The notes under the pieces were generated by a model. The model worked only from the letters and a program-made list of their open reading frames with translations. It made no database searches and was not told the origin of the DNA. Both the position numbers and the translations under genes were made by a program. A stretch of DNA of 64,000 bases from an uncultured Acetobacteraceae bacterium (lineage in GTDB: Bacteria; Pseudomonadota; Alphaproteobacteria; Acetobacterales; Acetobacteraceae), in the NCBI GenBank assembly GCA_903918315.1, contig CAIXEA010000155.1:24461-88460 (forward strand), given 5' to 3'. Of this stretch, positions 42,354 to 50,675 are shown piece by piece; position 1 is the first letter of the stretch; the number at the start of each line of letters is the position of its first letter.

Positions 42354-44588
42354 TCATCCGTCCGGGGCGGTGATGCCAAGCCGCCGCAACAGCGCGCCCA
42401 GGACATCGGCCCGATCGTCGGTCCAGGCCGCGATCCCGCCGGGATGGGGCAATTGCCAGGCGGGGTCATCGGTAAAGGGCGCCATGCCAGCCATCGTCCG
42501 CGTCATGATCACCGCGCTTTCCGCGGATTCCCACAACGGCGGCAGGCTCGGGCTCTGTTGATGCCGCTGCAGCCGGGCAAATCCGCCGGCGGCCAGCGCG
42601 GTGGCCTGCGCCGGGCCGACCAGGTCCAGATTGCGGTTGGACAGGTGAAACACCACGACTCCGTCCGGCGTGAGCCTGGACAGATAGAGCCGGGCGGCTT
42701 CTACGGTCAGCAGATGCGCCGGCACGCTATCGGACGAAAAGGCATCGATCACCAGGACATCGAACCGCGTTTCGCCGTCCCGTTGCAGCGTCAGGCGGGC
42801 ATCGCCGATGCGGTGGGTGACCGGTCCCTTGGCGCAGGCGCTGAGATAGGAAAAATGGGCGGGATCGGATGCGATCCGCAGCACCAGCGGATCGATTTCG
42901 AAGAAGGTAAAGTGATCCTCCGCCCGGCTATAGGCCGCGAGCGTACCCGCCCCCAGCCCGACGACCCCGACCGTCAGCGATGGCTTGCGCCGCGCGGCCG
43001 CGTCCATCACCTGGCCGATCGGCGTTTCATGGGCGTAATAGAGCAGCGGTTGGCAGCGGAAGGCCGGCGCGACCGCCTCGGCCCCATGCAGGGTCGAGCC
43101 ATGTGTGAGTTTGCGAACCTCACCGCCGAGGCGCGGCTCATTGACCCGGACCTCACGCAGTACGCCATAAAACCCGCGCCACTGGCCCACGATATCGACC
43201 GGATCCGGGATCGCCTGGCCGCCAAGCAGCACGATCAGGCTGGCCAGGGCGAATAAAGGGGCGCGGTTGCGCAGGCAGAACGCGAGGACCATCGCGGTGA
43301 GCGCGAGTCCCATTATCCCGTATTGGGTTGACTCCGTCTGGGCCGCGACCGTGTGGGCCAACCGGACGGCGAGTGCGATCAGGGCGCCGCAGCCCAGCAG
43401 CGCCGCCCAGGGCCATGCCCGGCGCGCCGCACCGCCCTGCCCCATTTCGGGGCCCCAGGGGCGCGCGAGGGCGGCCAGCACCAGCATCGCGGGGTATTCG
43501 ACCAGGCTGTTGAACACCCATGGGGCCAATAGGGCGTTGATGACACCACCCAGCACACCGCCGAGTGACAGGCAGACGTAAAACATCGTCAGGTGGTTCG
43601 ACTCTGGCTTTCTGGCCACCAGCGCCTGATGGCAGACCAGCGCGGTGACGAAAAAATGCCCCAGATGCACCGCGAGCCCCAGCACGAACGCCCCAGGGAT
43701 CGGGCGGGCCAGCGCACAGGCCAGCATGGTGGTGATGGCCTGGATCACCAGAAGGCCGCGCGGTGCGAGGGCGCCGCCGCTGCGAAACGCCAGAACGAAG
43801 GTCAGCAGATAAAGCGCCAGCGGCGCCACCCACAGGAACGGTGCGGAGGCGATGTCGGTGGTGATCGTGGTGCTGACCCCGAGCAGCAGGCTCGACGGGA
43901 TCGCAGCCAAGGCGATCCAGCATGCGCGGGCGCTCGCCGATGGGCGGATGAGCCGGATACTGTGGGAACCCGTCGCGGCGGTGGCATCGCGGGCCACCAG
44001 ACCACCCAGCAGCAACAGAAGCGCCACGAAAGCCAGATACCCTTCACCCCAGAGTTGAGTCTGCCGGGTGAGGCCGATCGCAGGCTCGATCAGCGTTGGA
44101 TAGGCCAGGAGGGCGGCCAGGCTCCCCCCATTACTGGCGGCGTAGAGGCCCCATGGACCGCCCCCGGCGATGCCCGGCCGCGTGCGGGCGCGCCAGGCCT
44201 GCAGCAAGGGCGCGGTCGCGGACAAGGCCGTGAAAGGGGCCCCCACGCAGAGGGTGATTTGCAGCATCAAACCCAGCGCGGGCGGGGTGGACGACAGGAC
44301 ATCCGCCCCCGCTGGCAAGCGCAGCGGCAGGCTGGCGGCAGCGAGGATCAGAACGAACCCATGGGCCAGGACCTGCTGGCGCAGCGATCTGAGCCGTTGC
44401 AGCGCGTGCGCGTAGACATAACCCAGCAGGAGCGCCGCCTGAAAAAAGACCAGGCAGGTGGTCCAGACCGCGGCAGATCCGCCGCCGAGCGGAAGCAGCA
44501 ACCGCGCAACGATTGGTTCCGCCGTGAACACCAGGACAGCACTGGCGATCGCGACGAGCGCGAAAAACAGCCCGGTCGGCGCCGTCAG
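42354..44588 (-). CDS. Membrane spermidine-synthase-like fusion protein; probable CTG start
   Basis: The protein joins a multi-span membrane N-terminal half (about residues 1-440) to a soluble spermidine-synthase-fold domain (about 480-725) with VVGVVGLGAGTLAAYSRAEDHFTFFEIDPL, DARLTLQRDG and VLVIDAFSSDSVP. The first segment LFFALVAIASAVLVFTAEPI is conserved in such fusions, but the only ATG/GTG/TTG start, GTG 44531, cuts through it. A CTG at 44588, one base after the upstream stop, restores it. I take CTG as likely. The function of such fusions is not settled; a polyamine link is inference. Confidence 0.78.
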   Translation of the reverse strand: MTAPTGLFFALVAIASAVLVFTAEPIVARLLLPLGGGSAAVWTTCLVFFQAALLLGYVYAHALQRLRSLRQQVLAHGFVLILAAASLPLRLPAGADVLSSTPPALGLMLQITLCVGAPFTALSATAPLLQAWRARTRPGIAGGGPWGLYAASNGGSLAALLAYPTLIEPAIGLTRQTQLWGEGYLAFVALLLLLGGLVARDATAATGSHSIRLIRPSASARACWIALAAIPSSLLLGVSTTITTDIASAPFLWVAPLALYLLTFVLAFRSGGALAPRGLLVIQAITTMLACALARPIPGAFVLGLAVHLGHFFVTALVCHQALVARKPESNHLTMFYVCLSLGGVLGGVINALLAPWVFNSLVEYPAMLVLAALARPWGPEMGQGGAARRAWPWAALLGCGALIALAVRLAHTVAAQTESTQYGIMGLALTAMVLAFCLRNRAPLFALASLIVLLGGQAIPDPVDIVGQWRGFYGVLREVRVNEPRLGGEVRKLTHGSTLHGAEAVAPAFRCQPLLYYAHETPIGQVMDAAARRKPSLTVGVVGLGAGTLAAYSRAEDHFTFFEIDPLVLRIASDPAHFSYLSACAKGPVTHRIGDARLTLQRDGETRFDVLVIDAFSSDSVPAHLLTVEAARLYLSRLTPDGVVVFHLSNRNLDLVGPAQATALAAGGFARLQRHQQSPSLPPLWESAESAVIMTRTMAGMAPFTDDPAWQLPHPGGIAAWTDDRADVLGALLRRLGITAPDG

Positions 44589-44589
44589 T

Positions 44590-45261
44590 TCAGCGGGTCC
44601 GGGCGCGCTTCGCGGACCGCCGGCTGGCCGCGGCCGCGAGACCGCCGAGGCCCAGCAGCAAGGTGCCCCAGGTCGCCGGCTCCGGCGTTGAGAAACTCAG
44701 CGGCGTGTCATTGAACGTGGCGGAGATTGTGACGTCCGGATCCAATGTGGTGGGGTACCCAAACGCAATGCCCAGGACATCGCCGGGTGGATCCGGCTGC
44801 GGATTGAAACTCGCCCAGGACGCCGGATCGACGTTGCTCGGCGCAAAGGCCGCGACGATGTGCAGGGTCATGCCGTTGATGGTATCATCGAACATCATGA
44901 GGCCATTGGCATCGGGCGCGATCGGCAGCGGGATTGTCCCGCCCGCGCCCGCCCCTTGAATATTGAAGATCAACGTGAATGGCCCCCCAGCCCAGGGGTT
45001 CGTGAAAATCGGGTGCGTGGGGTCCGTCAAATCGAGCGTCGTGGGCGGGGTGCCGCGCGGGCCGATGCTGGGGCTCAGATCGACGCCAATGCTGATGGGT
45101 CCCGCCTGCTGCTGTTCCTTCGGCGACTCGTCCGTCGCGTAGAGGGTGAACAAGTTGCTGGCCGGCGCGAGGGGGGTGGTGGACGCCAGGGTCGGCCGGC
45201 CGGTCGCGATGGCTGCCGCCCCCAGCACGATTGCCATTGTGGCATGTTTCATGTTCGCCAT
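44590..45261 (-). CDS. PEP-CTERM sorting domain protein
   Basis: The 223-residue secreted protein has a signal peptide from ATG 45261 (MANMKHATMAIVLGAAAI), a Pro/Gly-rich body, and at the C-terminus TPEPATWGTLLLGLGGLAAA followed by RRSAKRARTR. This PEP motif, hydrophobic span and basic tail is the signal cut by an exosortase. No exosortase is in the window. GGGGTCAG stands upstream of the start. The body has no recognised domain. Its stop is one base upstream of the CTG start of the next gene. Confidence 0.82.
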   Translation of the reverse strand: MANMKHATMAIVLGAAAIATGRPTLASTTPLAPASNLFTLYATDESPKEQQQAGPISIGVDLSPSIGPRGTPPTTLDLTDPTHPIFTNPWAGGPFTLIFNIQGAGAGGTIPLPIAPDANGLMMFDDTINGMTLHIVAAFAPSNVDPASWASFNPQPDPPGDVLGIAFGYPTTLDPDVTISATFNDTPLSFSTPEPATWGTLLLGLGGLAAAASRRSAKRARTR

Positions 45262-45467
45262 GCTGACCCCGTTCCGTTCTTCTGCTCCGCGGGATGAAGC
45301 AGTATTTCTCATTCGTTCCGCCTGCCATTTAGGCAGCAGTTCAGCGTCGTTTGCAAGGCTGATCCGTCCGCTATCGTTAACGTGATGGTTCCTGCCGCTT
45401 CGCGTCCCGTGGCGGAGCGCCAACCACCCGCTTCGCACCGATCGACGTGCCTGCTAAACCCCGTGTC

Positions 45468-46358
45468 ATGAGCAATCCAATCGCCTCCATGACCGGTTTC
45501 GCCCGTACCGAGGGGCTTGTCGGCAACACCGCCTGGGTCTGGGAATTGCGCAGTGTCAACGGCCGCGGCCTGGAGCTGCGCTTTCGGCTGCCCAACGGAT
45601 GGGAAGCGCTGGAGCAAGGCTTCAAGGACGCCATCGCCAAAACCTTCAAGCGCGGCAATGTCACCGCCAACCTGAACCTCAAACGCGAATCCGAGTCGAA
45701 ATTGTCGCTCGATCCCGTGGCCCTGGATCAAGTTCTGGCCTTGGCCCTGGACCTGCATGCGCGCATCCCCGGTGCCCCGCCGCCCCGGGCCGAGGCCCTG
45801 CTGGCCCTGCCCGGCGTCATGCGCCAGGCCGCGGCAGACCCGGCGGAGGAACGAACGGCGGCGAGCGCGCCGGTGCAGGCGGGATTTGCCCAGGCGCTGA
45901 AAGAACTGGCAGCCGCCCGTCAGGCGGAAGGAAAGCGATTGGCCGAGACGCTGGCGGGCCAACTCGATGAAATCACAGCCTTGCGCGATCGTGCCGCCGA
46001 ACAGGCCGCGGATCAGCCGGCTTCGCAGCGGGCCCGGATGCTTGAAAACCTGACCGCCCTGCTGCGCGAGTCACCGACCTTGCCGGAAGAGCGTATCGCG
46101 CAGGAAGTCGCGCTGCTCGCCGCCCGCTCCGACGTGCGGGAGGAACTCGATCGTCTGTCCGCCCATATCGCGGCGGCGCATGCGCTGATGGCGGAGGGTG
46201 TGAATATCGGCCGCCGCTTCGATTTCCTGGTGCAGGAATTCAACCGCGAAGCCAACACGCTGTGCAGCAAATCAGCCTCCGTCGCGCTCACCGCGACCGG
46301 GCTGAAGCTGAAAGCCACGATCGAGCAACTGCGTGAGCAGGTGCAAAACATCGAATGA
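45468..46358 (+). CDS. yicC: YicC family endoribonuclease-like protein
   Basis: The 296-residue protein starts MSNPIASMTGFAR, the family's N-terminal signature, and ends with the ATGLKLKATIEQLREQVQNIE region. YicC/YloC proteins are reported to have endoribonuclease activity. Domain marks are ELRSVNGRGLELRFRLP and GRRFDFLVQEFNREANTLCSK. ATG 45468 is preferred over an upstream start. Its stop overlaps the gmk ATG, as in many genomes. Confidence 0.93.
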   Translation: MSNPIASMTGFARTEGLVGNTAWVWELRSVNGRGLELRFRLPNGWEALEQGFKDAIAKTFKRGNVTANLNLKRESESKLSLDPVALDQVLALALDLHARIPGAPPPRAEALLALPGVMRQAAADPAEERTAASAPVQAGFAQALKELAAARQAEGKRLAETLAGQLDEITALRDRAAEQAADQPASQRARMLENLTALLRESPTLPEERIAQEVALLAARSDVREELDRLSAHIAAAHALMAEGVNIGRRFDFLVQEFNREANTLCSKSASVALTATGLKLKATIEQLREQVQNIE

Positions 46359-46987
46359 GCCCGATCACACGCCGCGGCATCTGCCTGGTGCTGTCGGCCC
46401 CGTCCGGGGCTGGCAAAACCGCTATTTCCGAAGCCTTGCTGGCCAGTGAGCCGCGCTTGCGGCGCTCCGTCAGCGTCACCACCCGCGCACCGCGTCCGCG
46501 GGAGGTCGAGGGCACCCATTATCATTTCCTGACCGAAGCCGCCTTCGCCCAGGCCGAACGCGAGGGCGACCTGCTGGAATGGGCCAGGGTGCTGCAGGGC
46601 ACGCATGCTTATGGCACCCCGCGCAAGCCGGTCGAAGCCGCGCTGGCCGCGGGGGATGACCTGATCTTCGACATCGACTGGCAGGGCTATCGCGCGCTGC
46701 GGCAGAAACTGCCCAATGATGTGCTGGGGGTGTTCATCCTGCCGCCCGACCTCGCCACGTTGGAATCCCGTCTGAAAGGGCGCGGGGGGGACAGTGATGC
46801 GGAAATCGCCCGCCGCATGCGCACCGCGCGGGACGAAATGAGCCATGCCGATGAGTTCGACCATGTCGTGGTCAATGAAGACCTGTCCCGCGCAGTGGAC
46901 GATGTGCGCGCGGCGTTGCACGCTGCCCGCTCCGCCACTGCCCGGCTGACCGGTTTGACCAGTTTCATCCAGGGCCTGAGTGGCTGA
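46355..46987 (+). CDS. gmk: Guanylate kinase
   Basis: The 210-residue enzyme converts GMP to GDP with ATP. P-loop APSGAGKT (about residues 15-22), VSVTTRAPRPREVEGTHYHF (GMP-binding), VEAALAAGDDLIFDIDWQG and RMRTARDE follow. The start overlaps the yicC stop. Length and motif order are normal. Confidence 0.96.
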   Translation: MSPITRRGICLVLSAPSGAGKTAISEALLASEPRLRRSVSVTTRAPRPREVEGTHYHFLTEAAFAQAEREGDLLEWARVLQGTHAYGTPRKPVEAALAAGDDLIFDIDWQGYRALRQKLPNDVLGVFILPPDLATLESRLKGRGGDSDAEIARRMRTARDEMSHADEFDHVVVNEDLSRAVDDVRAALHAARSATARLTGLTSFIQGLSG

Positions 46988-47006
46988 CAAGCAGGAGGAC
47001 ACTGGC

Positions 47007-47090
47007 TTGACCAACCACCCGCGCCGCGGCCGCTACACTCCGTTGGCCCTCGACGCGATGTCGGACGGCCCGATCGGCGTGGTCCGGTAA
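47007..47090 (+). CDS. Possible 27-aa ORF with a strong ribosome-binding site
   Basis: A TTG at 47007, 8 bases after AGGAGG (46993-46998), opens a frame of 27 codons to TAA 47088-47090, reading MTNHPRRGRYTPLALDAMSD and seven more residues. The ribosome-binding site is among the best in the window and is otherwise unexplained, since the next large gene starts at 47103. The peptide is basic then acidic, with no membrane segment. It could be a leader or a remnant of a longer gene. Confidence 0.38.
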   Translation: MTNHPRRGRYTPLALDAMSDGPIGVVR

Positions 47091-47102
47091 CGACATCACG
47101 CC

Positions 47103-48158
47103 ATGGCGCTATCCGCGATCCTGCGCCATCTGGCGTTCGCCATCCTGTTGGCCCTGTTCTCCGCCGGCGTGGTGCGGGCGATGATCGCCGTGCGCGTCAT
47201 GGATACGCCCGAGGCCCGCAAGGCGCACACTCGCCCCACCCCGAAAGGTGGGGGCGTCGGCGTCGTGCTGGCGTTTCTGCTCGGCATCCTGTTCCTGTAT
47301 CGCTACGCGGAATTCGCCCGCCTCGCAGATCCCTATTTCCGAGGCGTGATTGGTGCGTCCGTGGCGATCGCGGTGGTGGCGTTTCTGGACGACCTCTATG
47401 ACTGGCCCTTCGCGGTCAAACTCGGCGCGCAGGTCCTGGCAGCAGCCGTCGCGATCGGGAGCGGGCTCTATGTCGAGGAATATCGCATGCCCTGGTTGGG
47501 CTCTCTGCCCGTGGGCCTGTTGGGGATTCCTCTGACAGCGCTGTGGATCCTGTTCACCACCAATGCGGTGAACTTCATCGACGGGCTGAGCGGGCTCGCC
47601 TCCGGCGTAACCATGATCGCCTGCCTGTTCCTGGGCGGCATCGCGGCGGTGCACGAGGCCTGGTTCGCATACGCCGCCTGCCTGCTGCTGGCGTCCGGCA
47701 TCGCCGGGTTCCTGCCGTTCAACTTCCCCCGCGCCCGCATTTTCATGGGCGATGTCGGCAGCCAGTTCTGTGGCTTCATGCTGGCTGTGCTGGCGGTGGT
47801 GGCCGGGCGTTTTCAGGGCGTGCCGCTGTCGTTCCTGCTGATGCCGATGCTGCTCTCAGGGGTGCTGTTCGACGTTGCCTTCACCCTGGTGCGTCGCGCC
47901 TGGCAGCGGGAGGCCGTGACCAGGCCGCATCGCGGGCACCTGTATCAGGTCGCCCACCGCAGCGGTATGAGCCCAACGGCGGTGGCCCTGATTCATTGGG
48001 GGTTCGCGGCCTTTGGCGGGCTGTGCTGCCTGCTGTTCATCGCCGTCCCCTGGACAATGAAGGCGGCGGTCGCCCTGTTGCCGCTGCTGCCGCAGGGGAT
48101 CTGGGCCGCCTACGTGACCCGCCGCGCGCGGGCGGCAGGGCTGGGTCGCTGGGGATAG
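47103..48158 (+). CDS. Glycosyltransferase family 4 (MraY/WecA-like) polyprenyl-phosphate sugar-phosphate transferase
   Basis: The 351-residue integral membrane enzyme has about 10 segments and the family motifs AFLDDLYDWP (Asp pair), NAVNFIDGLSGLASG and HRGHLYQ. It belongs with the WecA/TagO/WbpL group that moves a sugar phosphate to undecaprenyl phosphate at the start of a glycan, rather than MraY proper, since no mur genes are near. The early TRPTPKGGGVGVV loop is typical. It may start O-antigen or capsule assembly. Confidence 0.88.
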   Translation: MALSAILRHLAFAILLALFSAGVVRAMIAVRVMDTPEARKAHTRPTPKGGGVGVVLAFLLGILFLYRYAEFARLADPYFRGVIGASVAIAVVAFLDDLYDWPFAVKLGAQVLAAAVAIGSGLYVEEYRMPWLGSLPVGLLGIPLTALWILFTTNAVNFIDGLSGLASGVTMIACLFLGGIAAVHEAWFAYAACLLLASGIAGFLPFNFPRARIFMGDVGSQFCGFMLAVLAVVAGRFQGVPLSFLLMPMLLSGVLFDVAFTLVRRAWQREAVTRPHRGHLYQVAHRSGMSPTAVALIHWGFAAFGGLCCLLFIAVPWTMKAAVALLPLLPQGIWAAYVTRRARAAGLGRWG

Positions 48159-48175
48159 CCGACCCCCGTCCGCAT

Positions 48176-48844
48176 TTATGGCGCGAAGCCGGTCTTGGTG
48201 CGGGTGTATTCCAGCCGGTAGAGGCCGCGTTCGAAGGGGCCGGTTGCCCCGGCGCCCGTCATGGCGCGATCCAGCATCAACTGCTCCAGCGCTGCCGCAT
48301 CGGTGGCTTCGATCATGATGAAGCAATCGGGGGGCGTTTGAATGTCGGTGCGCCCCCGCGTTTCGGTGGTGCGGACGGATGACGCCGCCGCGTCCCCCTG
48401 GCAGAAATGCGCCCCTGTCACCCGCGCCGCCTGCCCGGCAGCGCGTACCAGGGCGCGCAGCCCCGGGATATGCTGCGCATCGCAGCCGAAGCGGATGGTC
48501 AGCATGGCGCCGCCCGCGCCCGGCCCATGGCTGACCAGCACCCGCGATAGGGCCCTGAACGTGTTGCGGAACTGCGCGGTGACATGCGCGGTCGCCGGGG
48601 TCGGGTCGTTCAGGCGATTGGCATAATCTACGCCCTTCGCCACCTCCATCGTGTCCAGCTCATAGAGGGTGAAGAATTCCGGCTGTGTGCCGGCGTCCAT
48701 GGCGATGAACCGTCGGCCGCGGCGGAAGCCGGGAATGCCGACGCGTTCGGGCATGTGTTCGTTGATGTGCCAGTCGTAGAACTGGTCACGGGTTTCGGGC
48801 GCGATATCGTTCCAAATCGCGACCACGGCTTCGCCTGCGAGCAT
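48176..48844 (-). CDS. Hypothetical protein with dimeric alpha/beta-barrel-like repeats
   Basis: The 222-residue product is not assigned with certainty. NDIAPETRDQFYDWHINEHMPERVGIPGF is an EthD/DUF4286-type ferredoxin-like opening, and a second half (FIMIEATDAAALEQLM) has the same flavour, suggesting two barrel units. ATG 48844 has AGGAG 9 bases upstream and is preferred over 48889, which would overlap the upstream gene. It follows the SsuA-like receptor by 25 bases, so they may be cotranscribed. Confidence 0.6.
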   Translation of the reverse strand: MLAGEAVVAIWNDIAPETRDQFYDWHINEHMPERVGIPGFRRGRRFIAMDAGTQPEFFTLYELDTMEVAKGVDYANRLNDPTPATAHVTAQFRNTFRALSRVLVSHGPGAGGAMLTIRFGCDAQHIPGLRALVRAAGQAARVTGAHFCQGDAAASSVRTTETRGRTDIQTPPDCFIMIEATDAAALEQLMLDRAMTGAGATGPFERGLYRLEYTRTKTGFAP

Positions 48845-48869
48845 GGCGTCGAACTCCTGATCCTGTGTT

Positions 48870-49877
48870 TCAGCTACCCGGCAGTTCATAAGCCTCGGGG
48901 AAGAAGAAGTCCTTCCACGAGCCAGGCATCACCTTGATGCTGCCCATCTCATGCATGAAGGCCGCCGCTTTCATCGTGTTCTCCGGTACCATCGTCCATT
49001 TGGTCCCCGGGGCGGATGCCACGGAGCGTACGAAATCGACCGTCAGCTTCGATTCCCCATCCTCGATCCAATACTTCGCCGCCGTCCCCAGATCGGCGTT
49101 CACCCGGTCGGTCGCCTCTTTCAAGGCCGCGAACAAAGCCTTGAACAGCACCGGATTGCGGTCCCGGAAGCGGGAGGATGTGTAGGCCGTCGTGAATGTG
49201 TTCGGCCCGCCCCAGATGTCGAAGGAATTGAACACCGTGTGGATGGCCGGGTTCTGCAACTGTTGCTGCATGTAAGGCGGCACGGCCCAGACGCAGTTGA
49301 CCTCATTCGTGCCCGACAGCAGCGCGATCGTCGCATCCGGCGGGGACATCGATACGGTCATGTCGTCGTAGCGGGTGGCCTCCTTGATCCCATAGGCCGC
49401 GGCGGCGGCGGCCTGCAGGCTGACCGCCTGGGCGGAGACCTTGACCGCCGGCAAGCCGATCTTCTTGCAACGGCGGAGGTCGTCGATGCTCTTGATGGCG
49501 GGATCATTGCTGTTGAGCACGAAGGGCAGCGTCGCCAGGGCACTGATCGCGCGGACCTCCTGCGCGGACCCGCGCGTGCGGCTCCAGATCGTCAGCACGC
49601 CCTGGGGGCTGCCGGCGACGATATCGACGCTGTCGGACAGCAGCGCGTCGTTCATGGCGGCGGGGCCGTTGAATTTGTAGGTGGTGACCTTCACCTCCGG
49701 AATGCCCATCAGCGCGGCGTGCTTCTGGATGAGCTTCTCATGGTCGATCATATTGAGTTGCAGGTAGCCCATCGAAAACTGCCGGGCGATGCGGACTTCC
49801 GGCACTTCGGCCCGGCTCACCCCACTGAACGGGGCGAGGCAGACGGCGGCGAGGGTGGCGAGCCATAGACGGCGCAT
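48870..49877 (-). CDS. ABC transporter substrate-binding protein, SsuA/NMT1-like
   Basis: The 335-residue protein has a signal peptide (residues about 1-23) and the NMT1/SsuA pattern SMGYLQLNMI, LLSDSVDIVAGSPQGVLTIW, DDLRRCKKIGLP and KEATDRVNADLG. Such receptors bind sulfonates, nitrate or thiamin precursors. ATG 49877 has AAGGAG 9 bases upstream. No permease or ATPase is adjacent; it is a lone receptor. Confidence 0.83.
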   Translation of the reverse strand: MRRLWLATLAAVCLAPFSGVSRAEVPEVRIARQFSMGYLQLNMIDHEKLIQKHAALMGIPEVKVTTYKFNGPAAMNDALLSDSVDIVAGSPQGVLTIWSRTRGSAQEVRAISALATLPFVLNSNDPAIKSIDDLRRCKKIGLPAVKVSAQAVSLQAAAAAAYGIKEATRYDDMTVSMSPPDATIALLSGTNEVNCVWAVPPYMQQQLQNPAIHTVFNSFDIWGGPNTFTTAYTSSRFRDRNPVLFKALFAALKEATDRVNADLGTAAKYWIEDGESKLTVDFVRSVASAPGTKWTMVPENTMKAAAFMHEMGSIKVMPGSWKDFFFPEAYELPGS

Positions 49878-49994
49878 GGGTTTGAGTCTCCTTTACCGCC
49901 GTGTAGCAAAGGTGCGATGAAAACTCGATCCCGCGCGACATTTCGTGCAATGCGACAGCGCGCGGTCTATGATCCGGCAGCTTCCGGGGGGCAT

Positions 49995-50279
49995 ATGGGC
50001 GCGGTCTTACAACTCAACCTCACCGACGATCTGGCTTCGGCTATCCACAGGCTTGTGTCGGAAGGCCATGCGGCGTCTGAATCGGCATTCCTGACCGAGG
50101 CCGCCCGCCGTTTCGCGGAACATCTGGATGCTGAGAGCGCGCTGCGATCCATCGCGCAAGCCGGTATCGCGGATGCCGAAGCGGGCCGCTACACGGTGAT
50201 CGAAACCGAAGCGGACGCTGACGCCCTGTTCGAGCGCACGATGGCGGAGGTCCGCCGCAACATCGTGGCTGCAACCTAG
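49995..50279 (+). CDS. ParD-like antitoxin (ribbon-helix-helix)
   Basis: The 94-residue protein starts with a ribbon-helix-helix segment, LQLNLTDDLASAIHRLVSEGHAASESAFLTEA, as in ParD/CopG. The C-terminal acidic part is the likely toxin-binding tail. ATG 49995 is preferred over an upstream start. Three bases separate its stop from the ParE-like gene. It should repress its own promoter. Confidence 0.8.
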   Translation: MGAVLQLNLTDDLASAIHRLVSEGHAASESAFLTEAARRFAEHLDAESALRSIAQAGIADAEAGRYTVIETEADADALFERTMAEVRRNIVAAT

Positions 50280-50282
50280 CGG

Positions 50283-50648
50283 GTGGCCTATCGCCTTGTT
50301 GGGCGGGCGGAGGCCCAGATCGTGCGCATTCTGACGGAGAGTGCCCAGCACTTCGGTCTGGCCGCGGCGGAGCGCTATCACCGGCTTATGCTCGCCGCCT
50401 TCTCGCGTCTGGCCGAGTTCGCGGTTAGCCCGGTCGTGGATGAAATTCCGGGCATGCCGGGCGTGTACGTCTATCCTTTGGCTTTGGCCCGCCGCCTGGT
50501 TCCCACCGAAATCAGGGTTCGTGATCCGCGCCATCTGATCATTTATCGGCTCGCATCTGACGGTTTCATTGAGATCCTGGGACTTGTACACGATCGTATG
50601 TTGCTGGGGCCGGAGGCTGATCGCCTTCGACGCTCGGCGGAGGATTGA
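50283..50648 (+). CDS. ParE/RelE-family toxin
   Basis: The 121-residue product, from GTG 50283, has the ParE layout: an opening YRLVGRAEAQIVRILTESAQHFG, a middle SRLAEFAVSPVVDE and a late LIIYRLASDGFIEILGLVHDRM. The last block is the typical RelE/ParE strand pair. ParE proteins poison gyrase, RelE-like ones cut mRNA; which applies cannot be read. It pairs with the ParD-like gene and sits just before uvrB. Confidence 0.8.
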   Translation: MAYRLVGRAEAQIVRILTESAQHFGLAAAERYHRLMLAAFSRLAEFAVSPVVDEIPGMPGVYVYPLALARRLVPTEIRVRDPRHLIIYRLASDGFIEILGLVHDRMLLGPEADRLRRSAED

Positions 50649-50675
50649 ACCGCCAAGGCCGGAGGACGAGCTCAG

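Noticed and set aside
43593..44714. Open frame of 373 codons, plus strand, across the spermidine-synthase-like gene
   Set aside because: Gln/Arg/Gly-rich antisense translation without domain marks.
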